A program made the position numbers and the translations under genes. The notes under the pieces are model-generated. The model had not been told where the DNA came from and ran no database searches. It saw only the letters and a program-made list of their open reading frames with translations. Shown piece after piece: positions 9,008 through 18,900 of a DNA stretch of 64,000 bases (position 1 is its first letter; each line of letters begins with the position of its first letter). The DNA comes from Chitinophagales bacterium. GTDB lineage: Bacteria; Bacteroidota; Bacteroidia; Chitinophagales; UBA2359. The DNA is taken from NCBI GenBank assembly GCA_020636475.1, contig JACJXU010000003.1:1-64000 (forward strand). The letters run 5' to 3'.

Positions 9008-9953
9008 CGTAGTCATTCCCGTATATAATGCTGCCGATTTTTTGCCCAAATGTGTGGTTTCCGTTTTTGCGCAGCCTGCCGTAGCAGAAGTGGTTTTGGT
9101 GGACGACTGCTCGCAAGACCAAAGCGTGGAGGTGTGCCAGAATTTGCAGCAACAGTACCGCGAGTACCACAATAAAAGTGTTGTTTTTCTCCAAAACGAG
9201 CAAAATTCGGGTGTAAGTGTAAGTCGGAATAAAGGCATAAAAGTAGCTTCGCAAATCTACATCGCCTTTGTAGATGCCGATGATTTTTATTTTCCAAACC
9301 GATTTGAAAAATCACTGCAAAAATTAGCACAAAACCCTACAATTGATGGTGTTTACGCACCTGTAATTCCTGTTTTTGAAACCGAAAATGCCGCAATAAC
9401 TTGGCAAAATGACAAAAGACCTGCTATTATTGATACCAAAAATAAACACATTCCGCCCGAACAACTTTTTGAAAATATGGGACCCGTTGGGAAAAATGGC
9501 TGGTTTCATGGCAATGGCTTACTTATTAAAAAATCGGCTTTTCAGAAATGCGACTATTTCAATCCAAACTTAGACTGGGGCGAAGATTCCTTACTATTTT
9601 TGCAAATGGCACTCAGTTGTAAACTCGTTCACTCCGGCGAAGAGCAAGCGGTAGCAGCTTGGGTGCAGCATCCGCAGGCAAGCCTTACCAAACGGAGTGT
9701 GAAAGTATTTTGGCAGCAGCGGCAACGTTTGTATCAAATTTTATACTTTTGGGCAGCCGAAAAGAAAGTTGCTACGGCGCGATTGCAACTTATTGCAGAA
9801 AAATATCGGCACGCGGCGTACAAAAAAGCGCAGGTTTCGACCAACTCAGCAATAAAACGCCAACAAATATTTAGCGAAGCTATGCAAAATCTGTCCGCCG
9901 CCAAAACTTGGAAAAACTATTTTTATACCGTAAAATTAATGCTTAAAAAATAA
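9000..9953 (+). CDS. Family 2 glycosyltransferase
   Basis: 317 residues with an N-terminal GT2 domain: ISVVIPVYNAADFLPKCV at residue 2, VDDCSQDQS near 37, and the nucleotide-sugar/metal motif VDADDFYFPNRFEKS near 90. WFHGNGLLIKKSAF and LDWGEDSLLFLQMAL fit the acceptor half of the domain. The C-terminal tail is Lys/Gln/Ala rich and probably helical. The ATG overlaps the previous gene by 8 bp, and the stop is immediately followed by the ATG of the next gene. Specificity is unknown. Confidence 0.9.
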   Translation: MISVVIPVYNAADFLPKCVVSVFAQPAVAEVVLVDDCSQDQSVEVCQNLQQQYREYHNKSVVFLQNEQNSGVSVSRNKGIKVASQIYIAFVDADDFYFPNRFEKSLQKLAQNPTIDGVYAPVIPVFETENAAITWQNDKRPAIIDTKNKHIPPEQLFENMGPVGKNGWFHGNGLLIKKSAFQKCDYFNPNLDWGEDSLLFLQMALSCKLVHSGEEQAVAAWVQHPQASLTKRSVKVFWQQRQRLYQILYFWAAEKKVATARLQLIAEKYRHAAYKKAQVSTNSAIKRQQIFSEAMQNLSAAKTWKNYFYTVKLMLKK

Positions 9954-10862
9954 ATGAATTATTCGCCCTTGGTCAGCGTAGTGCTTACGAGCTACAATCA
10001 TTTGGCTTTGTTGCAAAGGTCGTTTCAGTGTTTGTTGGAACAGGAATATACCAACATAGAAATTGTGATAGTAGATGACGGCTCTACGGACGGAAGTCGC
10101 GAATGGATTACACAAATAGCTACGCAGTACCCTCAGAAGGTAAATTTTTTCTTACAAGCGCAAAATGTAGGTGTTTCTGCCAATAAATCTAAAGGGTTTC
10201 AGTTGGCAAAGGGCGAGTTGATTACTTACTTAGATGGCGATGATTTGTATTATTCCAATAAAATAAAAGATGAAGTAGCCGTTTTTGCCCAAAATCCGAC
10301 AGTTGATGTAGTATATTCCAATTTTGTTTTTTGTGATGAACAAGGAAATGTATTTCGGCAGTGGGCGAAAGATGCAGAAAAAATGCCGCAAGGATTTATT
10401 TTGAAAGAAATAATTACCAGAGCCTTTCCCTATAATACCTTGTTTCGGTTTGAGTTGATGAAAAGACAAGTGATAGAAAAAATACAGTATTATCGTCACG
10501 AATTATCTGCTTACGAAGATTGGGATGGGCGTATTCGTTATGCCGATTTTGCGCAAATTGCATATTCCGGTACAGTAGGCGCAGCATACACTTTCAATCC
10601 GCAAGGTATTTCTAAAACAATGCGGCGCAAGCAACTTTTGACTATTCAGGAAGCTGTATTTAATGATAATTTTTTGCTTTGTAAAAAACACTATTCGCCG
10701 CAAGAATGTAACGCAATGTACACGATGATGGCACAAAAATTTTCGCGGGCAAATTTGAAATTAGATACCCAAAAACTAAGCACAAAACGCTTGGCAAAAG
10801 TTTGGCAGCATTGGCGGCAATTTCCACACGATTGGAAAGTGTTTTATTCTTTTTTTGTTTAA
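9954..10862 (+). CDS. Family 2 glycosyltransferase
   Basis: 302 residues. PLVSVVLTSYNHLALLQRSF at residue 5, VDDGSTDGSREWI near 41, and LDGDDLYYSNKIKDE near 92 mark the GT2 catalytic domain with its DxD-type metal site. The acceptor half is marked by LSAYEDWDGRIRYADFAQIA. It follows the preceding stop with zero intergenic bases and overlaps the sulfotransferase reading frame by 8 bp. Three consecutive GT2 enzymes suggest successive additions to one glycan. That is inference from gene order. Confidence 0.9.
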   Translation: MNYSPLVSVVLTSYNHLALLQRSFQCLLEQEYTNIEIVIVDDGSTDGSREWITQIATQYPQKVNFFLQAQNVGVSANKSKGFQLAKGELITYLDGDDLYYSNKIKDEVAVFAQNPTVDVVYSNFVFCDEQGNVFRQWAKDAEKMPQGFILKEIITRAFPYNTLFRFELMKRQVIEKIQYYRHELSAYEDWDGRIRYADFAQIAYSGTVGAAYTFNPQGISKTMRRKQLLTIQEAVFNDNFLLCKKHYSPQECNAMYTMMAQKFSRANLKLDTQKLSTKRLAKVWQHWRQFPHDWKVFYSFFV

Positions 10863-11567
10863 TAATTCTAAACGCGTGATTCACTATAATCCCAACGATA
10901 TTCTTATTTCCATTCACATTCCTAAGTGCGGCGGCACCAGTTTAGATGCTATTTTGCAAAAATGGTTTGGTTTGGGCTTGCATCGGCATTATTTTAATAC
11001 GCGCAGTGGTGCTTTGCCCGAAAAAGCCCGACTGAAAACTTGGTGGGGCAGCCTGCGCAAAGGTGTTTGTGTACACGGGCATTTCAATGCGCGCAAGGCT
11101 TATGGCGTGTTCGATTATTATCCGCAGGCAAAACAATTTATTACGGTGCTGCGCGACCCACTGGAACATTTAATTTCTACCTATTATTATGAACTGAAGG
11201 TTGCCAAAAAACGCAAATTGTTTCGCAATAAAAAAGAGTATCGCTGAGCGATTTTCCCGACATTGACACGTACATTCGCACTCATGATTCTTATTTGTTG
11301 CTTGGTTTTCCGTGGGAAATGAATATGGAAAACTATAAAAACATTATTCAGAAAAATTTTATTAGTATAGGTGTTTCCGAAGATTTGCAAGGATTTATTA
11401 GCGATGCTGCGCAAAAATTAGGAAAGAAAAACTACAAAATTCCCCACCTGAATATTTCCCAACGATACCAAATGCCCAATGAAGAAAGTATTGCCATTTT
11501 TAAGGCAAAGCATCCTTTGGAGTATGCTGTTTACGCCTATGCGAAGGAATTGAACGATGAAAAATAG
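10855..11567 (+). pseudogene. Sulfotransferase family protein, split by a one-base frameshift
   Basis: The first part (TTG at 10855, or GTG at 10876, to the stop at 11245-11247) carries IHIPKCGGTSLDAIL, the 5'-phosphosulfate loop of Sulfotransfer_2-type enzymes, and FITVLRDPLEHLIS, the 3'-phosphate-binding motif. After the A run at about 11229-11234 the frame meets TGA. The -1 frame continues without a stop through LSDFPDIDTYIRTHDSYL to 11567 and ends in ELNDEK. One extra A would restore a protein of about 237 residues. The joined product would transfer sulfate from PAPS to a glycan. It may be a true pseudogene, a phase-variable tract, or an assembly error; the protein continuity is strong on both sides. 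Confidence 0.8.
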
Positions 11568-11585
11568 GGTTACGCTACTATTTTT
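11560..11585. terminator. Compact hairpin overlapping two convergent stop codons
   Basis: AAAAATAG at 11560-11567 pairs with CTATTTTT at 11578-11585 across a 10-base loop and is followed by T residues. It overlaps the stop of the sulfotransferase frame and touches the stop of the convergent minus-strand gene. The stem is AT-rich, so termination strength is uncertain. Confidence 0.4.
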
Positions 11586-12499
11586 TAGTACGCACTTTTT
11601 TCAATGCCTACAAATTTCCACGCTTGATTTTTATTGTCATATCGGAAGCGATAAGTAGAAGATTGGTCTTTTGAAGGTGCGATGAGATTGAAATAAAACT
11701 CGGTGCCAAAAACCAACAAATCGCCCGAAGATGGGTCGATTTTGAACTTGCGCACTCTGTCGTCGCCGCGCGGGCCTAAATTATTTACCGTAAACTCAAG
11801 TTTCGGCTGACCAACAAACTTTCCGTTAGGGCTTATTTCTACGCTATATACATCAGAGGAGCGCGCTTTGCCAATGAGTAGTTTCTTTATGCCATTGTTG
11901 CGCCAAACTTGCAAGCCCATTGCGTCAATATTTTCAATTTTATCTATAATTTCCTTCGTGTTAATGTCTAAACTATAAATCACGCCGCGCTCGTTTGCTC
12001 TGTCCGAGTGATACACGCTTGCTGCATAGAAAAAATTATTGTCGCAGTCGTTGGTAAGCCCCAACAAACCATAAGGGTTTTGCGAAATATTTTTATCGCC
12101 GGCAGGCAATTCTATGTGTTTGCGCATCACGCCCGTTTGTCCGTCCACTTTGTAAATAATATTTTGCAACAAAGCAGGATTTTTAAGATTATTTACCACC
12201 GGAACCGGAATTACATAGCAGCTGCCATCGCGATTTCTTACAATGGTTGCCAAATAGCCCGCATCGTCCCAAGTTTCGTGTTGAAACGGCTTTTGCGCAT
12301 AGGTATAGCGTTTGGTAACATCTACCAAGCATAAGCCTACCACATTGGTTTCGTCCGTGCTGATGGCAGTAGTTTGCAAATTAAACCCAAATTTTTCAAT
12401 AAAACCCGGCACACCGGCACAGCCCGAATCTTGGGCAAAAAGAAGCGGTGAAATGAGCCATGAAAGTAACATTAGTTTTAAGCGAAAATAGGAAAACAT
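11585..12499 (-). CDS. Secreted protein of unknown function, possibly beta-propeller
   Basis: 304 residues with a Sec signal peptide (hydrophobic stretch LMLLSWLISPLLFA, then QDSGC). I do not recognise a family. The body alternates short strands with segments such as GDKNISQNPYGLLGLTNDCD, GVIYSLDINTKEIIDKIEN and LGPRGDDRVRKFKIDPSSGD, which resemble repeated blades of a propeller-like sensor or binding protein. It is the last gene of a minus-strand run of three, 13 bp after the amine-oxidase-like lipoprotein, so a shared extracytoplasmic function is plausible. No catalytic motif was seen. Confidence 0.6.
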   Translation of the reverse strand: MFSYFRLKLMLLSWLISPLLFAQDSGCAGVPGFIEKFGFNLQTTAISTDETNVVGLCLVDVTKRYTYAQKPFQHETWDDAGYLATIVRNRDGSCYVIPVPVVNNLKNPALLQNIIYKVDGQTGVMRKHIELPAGDKNISQNPYGLLGLTNDCDNNFFYAASVYHSDRANERGVIYSLDINTKEIIDKIENIDAMGLQVWRNNGIKKLLIGKARSSDVYSVEISPNGKFVGQPKLEFTVNNLGPRGDDRVRKFKIDPSSGDLLVFGTEFYFNLIAPSKDQSSTYRFRYDNKNQAWKFVGIEKSAY

Positions 12500-12512
12500 A
12501 GCTTAATTTTTT

Positions 12513-14198
12513 TTAGTTAATCATTACAAATTTTGGACCCGCAAAGCAAGGGTAAATCTTATTTACATACACACCGTCTTCCAACACACGCTCCGCCCAG
12601 CAGTATTCATTACCTTTTCGGTTGTCGTTGCGTATTTCGGGTACATACCACATTACCAAAGCTTCGTTTTCGGTATTTTCGTTGTTGATAAATAATTGCG
12701 GACCTTGCCGATAATCAATATTACAACAAGTTCCCAAGGTAGGCAAGTCGGTTGTGCCTTCATCGGCTTGGGGTTTGTCTTTGGTCAAATAAAAATAAGC
12801 ATTGTCGCCACGCCCGCCATCGCTAAATTGTCCGCGAGACGGCTCAATGTAATATTGTGCATTTTCGGTAGCGATTTTAAATTCATAGCCCTCGTCCGAA
12901 TATTGGGTAAGGTCGCTTTGTTTATTCCATTTTTCCGTTTTCCAAACTTGCCATGCATTGTCTTTGGTGTATTCAAACAAGTTTTGCTTGTCGCCCGCCA
13001 GCGCAATGCGCAAAATGGGTCGGTAAATACCGTCATTGCCGCAGCCTCTGCCAATACTTGCCATTGCCGGACGGAAACTACCGTTTGTATAAAACTCAAA
13101 CTTTTGTTGATAATTGTAATTACAAGGCGCGGGCCAGCCTTCACTCCAGTAGTTTTGTGAAAGCGTGAAACCTACGGTGTCATTATTTTCTACCAAAGGT
13201 GAAAACTTAGGAGCTTCTACTGCCACTACTGCCGCCGAACTAAAATATGGACAACCAATAGCATCGCTGTACCCAAAACCTTCACGATTGGAGTAGCTTA
13301 CATGCCAATCGACTAATTTTAGACTTTTGATTACACTTTTTCCTTTGTATTTTACATCATAAACCAACAAACCATCAGAAGAAGTCATCATATATTTGAG
13401 CGACCAATCGCCTTGTGCGTAAGTATTTTCTTTTTCGCAATATTTCTCGGTAATCAGGTCATTTTGCAATCGGCGTTCGGTAATATTAATGCCCGTAGTG
13501 CCTACATCCGTCCAGCGTGTACCTACCAATTGTTCGTCTGTCAAATCCACAATCGCCCAAAGTGCTTTGGGTTCTACTACATACGTAGGCGCAACACACA
13601 AGTGCATCGAACGCTCGCAGCGACTTTTGTTGAGGGCTGTTTTAGTTCGCTCCATAATAGCTTTGTCTTTGTCCGGCTTGCCACCTAAGGCTTCCTGCAC
13701 TTCCGGCGAATTGTTGGCGATGTAAACGGCTAAGTCCACCAAATGTTCCGGCAAATTGGGCTGAACATCAGGATAAGTAAGCGTTTTTATCATACGCTCG
13801 CGCTTCACGTTTACAATGCCTATGGTAGTGCGGTTTAGGGCATAGTTATACATTTCTACTTGATAGCATTGTCCATCAGGGCAACCATAACCGCCCTGAA
13901 TATTGTCGGATTGGGAGAGTGGATTTACCTGAAATATCTCATTTTTATAAGCTTTGTGTTGTGGGTCGTACAAAGATTGCTGAAACGAAGGGTCGTTTAT
14001 GGCTACTTCTTGCGCTTTGGTCGCGTTTTTGTCCAAATTCTCTAAGGTGATAATGGGCAAAGAACTATTGAGCACTTGCTGTACTTTTGCTTGCCGAACC
14101 GCCAAAAGGTTTACATCTTTTGCAGGGGAAGTGTTGCATGCACTTATAGCAAGACAGACGAGGAGGAAAAAAAGGAGTATTTGGGTTAAAAACTTCAT
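12513..14198 (-). CDS. Copper amine oxidase-like lipoprotein lacking copper ligands
   Basis: 561 residues from the ATG at 14198, chosen because it gives a clean lipoprotein signal (MKFLTQILLFFLLVCLAISA, then Cys21) and avoids overlap with the upstream gene; ATGs at 14219 and 14252 are alternatives. Copper amine oxidase resemblance: an N-domain-like PDVQPNLPEHLVDLAVYIAN, LLVYDVKYKGKSVI near residue 280, CNYNYQQKFEFYTNGSF with NYNY at about 360-363 where amine oxidases carry the topaquinone site NY(D/E)Y, and ENEALVMWY near 510. The usual HxH copper ligands after the quinone site are replaced (GIYRPILRI). Many Cys residues are present. Enzymatic activity is unproven; it sits between a di-haem oxidase gene and a propeller-like gene. 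Confidence 0.66.
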   Translation of the reverse strand: MKFLTQILLFFLLVCLAISACNTSPAKDVNLLAVRQAKVQQVLNSSLPIITLENLDKNATKAQEVAINDPSFQQSLYDPQHKAYKNEIFQVNPLSQSDNIQGGYGCPDGQCYQVEMYNYALNRTTIGIVNVKRERMIKTLTYPDVQPNLPEHLVDLAVYIANNSPEVQEALGGKPDKDKAIMERTKTALNKSRCERSMHLCVAPTYVVEPKALWAIVDLTDEQLVGTRWTDVGTTGINITERRLQNDLITEKYCEKENTYAQGDWSLKYMMTSSDGLLVYDVKYKGKSVIKSLKLVDWHVSYSNREGFGYSDAIGCPYFSSAAVVAVEAPKFSPLVENNDTVGFTLSQNYWSEGWPAPCNYNYQQKFEFYTNGSFRPAMASIGRGCGNDGIYRPILRIALAGDKQNLFEYTKDNAWQVWKTEKWNKQSDLTQYSDEGYEFKIATENAQYYIEPSRGQFSDGGRGDNAYFYLTKDKPQADEGTTDLPTLGTCCNIDYRQGPQLFINNENTENEALVMWYVPEIRNDNRKGNEYCWAERVLEDGVYVNKIYPCFAGPKFVMIN

Positions 14199-14211
14199 TT
14201 TTATATAAAAT

Positions 14212-15336
14212 TTATTCATAATACGAGTTATTGTCAGTTGGCTTTTGGGCAAAATAATCCGGCATTTTAAAAAAAGGATTGTGCAAGATACTACTATCTG
14301 TCAAGGCATACAAAAATGCAGCGATATAGCGTTTTTCATTTTCCGAAATAATAAACGTTTGTAGGCGAGGGTCTTTACATTCATTCACAATACCATTCCC
14401 TTTTAGCGGTCCGTATTTAATATTGCGTCCGCCTTGTGCATGAATATCTATCACTTCGTTCAGCGTTTCCACACTTCCATCGTGGAAATAAGGTGCTGTA
14501 AACAACAAATTTCGCAGCATCGGAATTCTAAACCGACCGTCATCGTCAGGATTATTAGTTATCATTATCACGCCTTTGTCCAAATTGGGGTACTCGTTTA
14601 GCATATCTACATTGTAAAGTCCTATATTGGCAAAAGCATTTTCTGGCGTAGCTTGTTCGGTGGCAGCAATGCTGAAATTATTGCCTGCATGACATTTCGC
14701 ACAAGCGATAGAATCTGCAAAAAACAACGCCATTCCTTCCAATGCATCGCTACTTAACAGACTGCTGTCGTTGGTTTGTACAAACTTATCGTAAGGCGCG
14801 TTGTACGAATTTAGTGCGCGGCAGTAGGCAGCCAAACAACGGAAAATTATTTGCCAAGACATCGTTTTTTGTGGAAATAAGTTGGCGATGCTCTCTTGGT
14901 AAAATGCGTCTTCGGCTAAGGTATGGAGAATTGCCGTGGTGTCTTTTATCGAACCCATTTCCAAAGGAATATTGATAAAAAACGGATGTCGGAGTTGTTG
15001 TTCAATTTCGGTAAGTTGCAGATTTGCCCAAGTGAAATAATGGTAATTTCCAACATTTACAAGGCTGGAACTATTGCGGCGCACGCGCTCGGTGCTAAAA
15101 GTGAGCGAACGCCGATAACTGTCGGTAAAGGCAAATTGTGGCGCGTGACAACTCGCACACGAAGTCATTTGTCGGTAAGAAAGTCGTTTGTCGAAAAAGA
15201 AATACCGCCCCAGCGCAGCTTCATTTTCCGGCAAAGTCGGCAAATTGGAAGATGCTGTATTTTGTGGCAAATTGCCCTTGCAAGCCAATACTACTGCAAA
15301 AAGCAGGAGCATACCGTATTTTAGCTTTTGCGGCAT
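14212..15336 (-). CDS. Di-haem cytochrome c peroxidase/MauG family lipoprotein
   Basis: 374 residues. A lipoprotein signal peptide ends at Cys19 (LLFAVVLAC). Two c-type haem sites are visible, CASCH at 60-64 and CAKCH at 212-216. The typical family region RIPMLRNLLFTAPYFHDGSV lies near residue 280 and includes the loop that carries distal/proximal haem residues in MauG and CcpA. Length and spacing fit bacterial di-haem peroxidases; members either reduce H2O2 or oxidise protein side chains into cofactors. It is the first gene of the minus-strand trio, 13 bp upstream of the amine-oxidase-like lipoprotein. Periplasmic, membrane-anchored location is inferred. Confidence 0.88.
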   Translation of the reverse strand: MPQKLKYGMLLLFAVVLACKGNLPQNTASSNLPTLPENEAALGRYFFFDKRLSYRQMTSCASCHAPQFAFTDSYRRSLTFSTERVRRNSSSLVNVGNYHYFTWANLQLTEIEQQLRHPFFINIPLEMGSIKDTTAILHTLAEDAFYQESIANLFPQKTMSWQIIFRCLAAYCRALNSYNAPYDKFVQTNDSSLLSSDALEGMALFFADSIACAKCHAGNNFSIAATEQATPENAFANIGLYNVDMLNEYPNLDKGVIMITNNPDDDGRFRIPMLRNLLFTAPYFHDGSVETLNEVIDIHAQGGRNIKYGPLKGNGIVNECKDPRLQTFIISENEKRYIAAFLYALTDSSILHNPFFKMPDYFAQKPTDNNSYYE

Positions 15337-15444
15337 TTTTAGTGTTTAAATACTTTACAACAATTTTTGTTCCGAAAATTGCGAGGCGGCAACATATAAT
15401 TTTTCCAAAAATAGGACAATAAATTTGTTAGGGTAAAAAAATTC

Positions 15445-15473
15445 TTTGTATATACCTTTTTATTCTACATTTG
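15445..15473 (+). promoter_or_regulatory. Bacteroidota-type promoter upstream of the DUF1304 gene
   Basis: TTTG at 15445-15448 and TACATTTG at 15466-15473, with a spacer of 17 nt (slightly short of the usual 19). It lies 55 bp upstream of the ATG at 15529 and could drive the DUF1304, TonB receptor and radical SAM genes. The region 15337-15444 holds nothing else I can identify apart from upstream sequence of the divergent cytochrome gene. Confidence 0.48.
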
Positions 15474-15528
15474 TTACATTATTGTATTGTGCCCAAGTAG
15501 TGGTGCCATTTTTAGAAAATAATTTTAT

Positions 15529-15891
15529 ATGAATGCAATATTAATTGCCTTAATTGTTTTGGTGATAATAGAACACCTTTATTTTTTGTGGTTGGAAATG
15601 TTTGCGTGGACTACCTACGCCAAAAAGGTATTTCGACAATTTCCCGCCGATTTGTTTGAAAAAACCAAAGCCTTAGCCGCCAATCAAGGATTGTACAATG
15701 GTTTTTTGGCAGCAGGACTTGTTTGGTCTTTGTGCATCGCCGATGTCGTTTGGGCGAAAAATGTAGCTGCTTTTTTTCTGATTTGCGTAGCCGTAGCCGG
15801 AATTTTTGGCGCACTGACTGCCTCCAAAAAAATCTTTTTTGTACAAGCCATCCCTGCGCTGCTGGCTTTGGCGGTACTTTATTTTAGCTAA
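15529..15891 (+). CDS. DUF1304 small integral membrane protein
   Basis: 120 residues with four hydrophobic segments (about 2-22, 58-76, 77-97 and 101-119). The helix-embedded motif EHLYFLWLEMFAW near the N-terminus and NQGLYNGFLAAGL near residue 52 are characteristic of DUF1304 membrane proteins. The function of the family is unknown. It precedes the TonB-dependent receptor by 23 bp on the same strand. Confidence 0.85.
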   Translation: MNAILIALIVLVIIEHLYFLWLEMFAWTTYAKKVFRQFPADLFEKTKALAANQGLYNGFLAAGLVWSLCIADVVWAKNVAAFFLICVAVAGIFGALTASKKIFFVQAIPALLALAVLYFS

Positions 15892-15914
15892 AAATTTCTA
15901 AATATTTCTTCAAA

Positions 15915-18900
15915 ATGTACCGAACAATACTGCGAAAAATACTTTTCCTTATGTGTTTTTTATGCTTGCATACTTATTTTCTTCATGCGCAGGCGAGCCT
16001 ACAAATTACCCTCGAAAATACACAAAACAAAGCCATTGCCGATTTTCCCGTTTGGCTTGAAAATGCAGATTTAGGCATATTGTACTCCAAACTCAGCGAT
16101 GCCTCCGGCAAAGTATTGTTCGATGGTTTGCCGAGTGCAGGAATCTATACCGTTTTTACCCAAGAAAGCAATTTTTATACTGCCGCAAGCTACAACAATA
16201 TTACGCTGGTAACGGATAAAACGACTGCTTTTACTATAAATTTAACAGAAAAATCGCTGGAACTGCCTACGGTGGCGATAAAAGCGCAAAACAGTAGTCT
16301 TGCCATTAATGTATTAGATGCACAAGTATCTTCTACCTTATCGTCTAAAACGATTCAGGAAATTCCTTTTGAAGGGCGCGATATCAACAAAGTCTTGTAT
16401 CGGCTGCCCAATATTTCGCAGGCTACGGGCTTTTTCCCCGAAGCTCCGTCCATTGCCATCAACGGTGCCAACGCGCTTTATACCAATTATCTCATTGACG
16501 GCTTGGACAATAATGAAAACTTTTTGGGTGGAATGCGTTTCAATTTGCCTTTGGGAATGGTGCAAAATGTAGAAGTACTTAGCAATAATTTTACTGTCGA
16601 ATACGGACTTACTGCCAACGGTATCATCAATTTGCGCACGCGCTCCGGCACCAACGAAACTGCGGGCGAAGTGTATTATACTTTGCGTCCGGGCAAGCTC
16701 ACAGATGCTGCTTCATCTTACGCCCAGCGCGACTTGTCGGGGAATTTGGTGAAAGATGGTTTTCAACGGCATCAGTTAGGTTGTGGCGTAGGCGGTGCCT
16801 TGAAAAAAGACCGTACTTTTTACTATGTAAATGTAGAATACACCCGCGATGTGAAAGACAATTTGCTGCAAGTGCCACAGCTAAATATTTATGAAACCGT
16901 GCAAGGGGAAAATGAATTTTTATACCTTTCGGCAAAAATAGACCAGCATTGGAACAGCAAATGGCAAACGAGTTTTAAAGTACACAAGGGTAAGGTAGCC
17001 ATAGAACGACAAGGTGGCGGCTTAGACGGTGGCATCAGTTTTCCTTCGGCGGCGAATACACAGTATAGAGATGCTTTTTCCATAAGTGCGAAAAATACTT
17101 ACCTCAGCAAAAAATGGAAGGCGGAAACCAACTACCAATTCGGCCATTTTGCATGGAACTATGCCGAAGCAACATTTCCACAAAACCCTTCCGTAACGGT
17201 TTTAGACAGTATTGGCAATACGATTGCATTTGTAGGACATCCGGGTTATGTGTTCGACGAAGCGGAAAATACGCATTTGTTAGAACAAAAATTTACTTTT
17301 TATCATCAAAAACACCGTTTTAAAGCAGGAATTTCTTTGCGTAAAAGCGACTTTTCTTTGTTTGGTGGCGGAAACCCAAAGGGAAATTATGTAGTACAAC
17401 TGTCGCACAACCAACAGGAAACGCTAATACAATCGGGAATTGGCGGTAACTTGAATGTAAACGACCTTCCTACGGACGTGCAAGTGCTGCAATACACTGT
17501 AGAGTTGCGCCCGCAGGCGTTTCAACAATCACAACAAATCATGAGCATTTTTGCCGAAGATAATTATCAAATTTCCCGAAAACTTAGTACCAATATCGGC
17601 TTGCGCTACGACTACGACAATTTGTCGAAAGGTGGCGGCACACGCGGCGATTTCAATAATATTGCTCCGCGTTTGAGTTTGAATTTTCAATTAAATAAAA
17701 ACACCGCTTTGCGCGCAGGCTACGGCATTTATTACGACAAAATTTTGTATGCCGTTTACAGCGATGCCCTTCAGTTTGGCAATAATTCCGCCGATTTTAT
17801 CGCACAACTCAATTATTTTGTATCGCAAGGAATATTGCCCGAAAATACCAATATCGACAATATTATCAACGAAGGAAACTTGGTGGCATACGACAATAAT
17901 GTCGCGTATCTGCAAGGTGTACAAGCGAGCGAATTGCAAAACCAACGCGCCCAGATTTTCAGTAACGAATGGCGTATTTTAAATCCCAATGGCTATCAAA
18001 ATCCGTATGCACACCAGTTTATGTTGGGTTTGCAGCGAAAAACGAGCGACAAAACAATGTTTTATATCGATTTAATTCACAACCGCTCTTACAATTTATT
18101 TCGTTTGCGCGACCTCAACGCGCCGGCGGCTTATCCTATTGCTGCCGATAATGTGGTAGTGCGCAGTCTTGCCGAAGCTGACGCAACACGTCCTGTGGCT
18201 ATTTTGCAAGATGAAAATGGCTACTACGCTTGGGTAAATGGCGATACTTTGCGCGGAATTGCCCGCAATGTAATAATGTCCGAAACCGCAGGACGCGCCA
18301 ATTATTATGCTGCAAATTTCACTTTTACCAAAGAAAAAGCGGAAGATTTGTATGCTTTTCGCTTTATTTATACGCTTTCATATTTGGAAAACAATACCGA
18401 AGACATCAATTTTCGTGCGATGGATGCCAATAATTATGACAATGAATGGGGACCTTCTATTAATGACCGCACGCACATAATCAATGCCTTGTTTAATTAT
18501 TATCCGGCGAAAAATTGGGTGTTTAATGTGGCGGCACTATTGCAAAGCGGGCAACCTATCAATCGTATTCCCGATGCAGCTTTGTATGGCACTACTGACT
18601 TGAATGGTGACGGGCGTTCGTTTGGCGATGCGTATGTAGGCAACAGCGACCGCTCGCCGGGTGAAAGTCGCAACAACGACCGTTTGCCTTGGTCGAATAC
18701 GTTTGATGTGGGCATTAGTTACCAAATTTCTTTTGCACAAAAAAAAGAATTGCAGCTAAACATGAATGTGTTTAATGTGCTTAACGCCGAAAACCTGAGC
18801 GGATACAGCAACAATGCTACGCAGAGTAACCAGATACAAGTCGGAGCGAAAAGTTCGGGCATAATAGTGCGCAAAAATGCCGCGCCGCCGCGCCAGTTTC

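Noticed and set aside
11226..11248. Programmed -1 ribosomal frameshift in the sulfotransferase
   Set aside because: The run of As is read as AAT-AAA-AAA, so only one of the two tRNAs could re-pair after slippage, and no downstream stimulatory structure is evident. An indel is simpler.
12513..15336. MbnP/MbnH copper metallophore system
   Set aside because: The di-haem protein would fit MbnH, but the neighbour resembles amine oxidases and not the four-Cys MbnP family.
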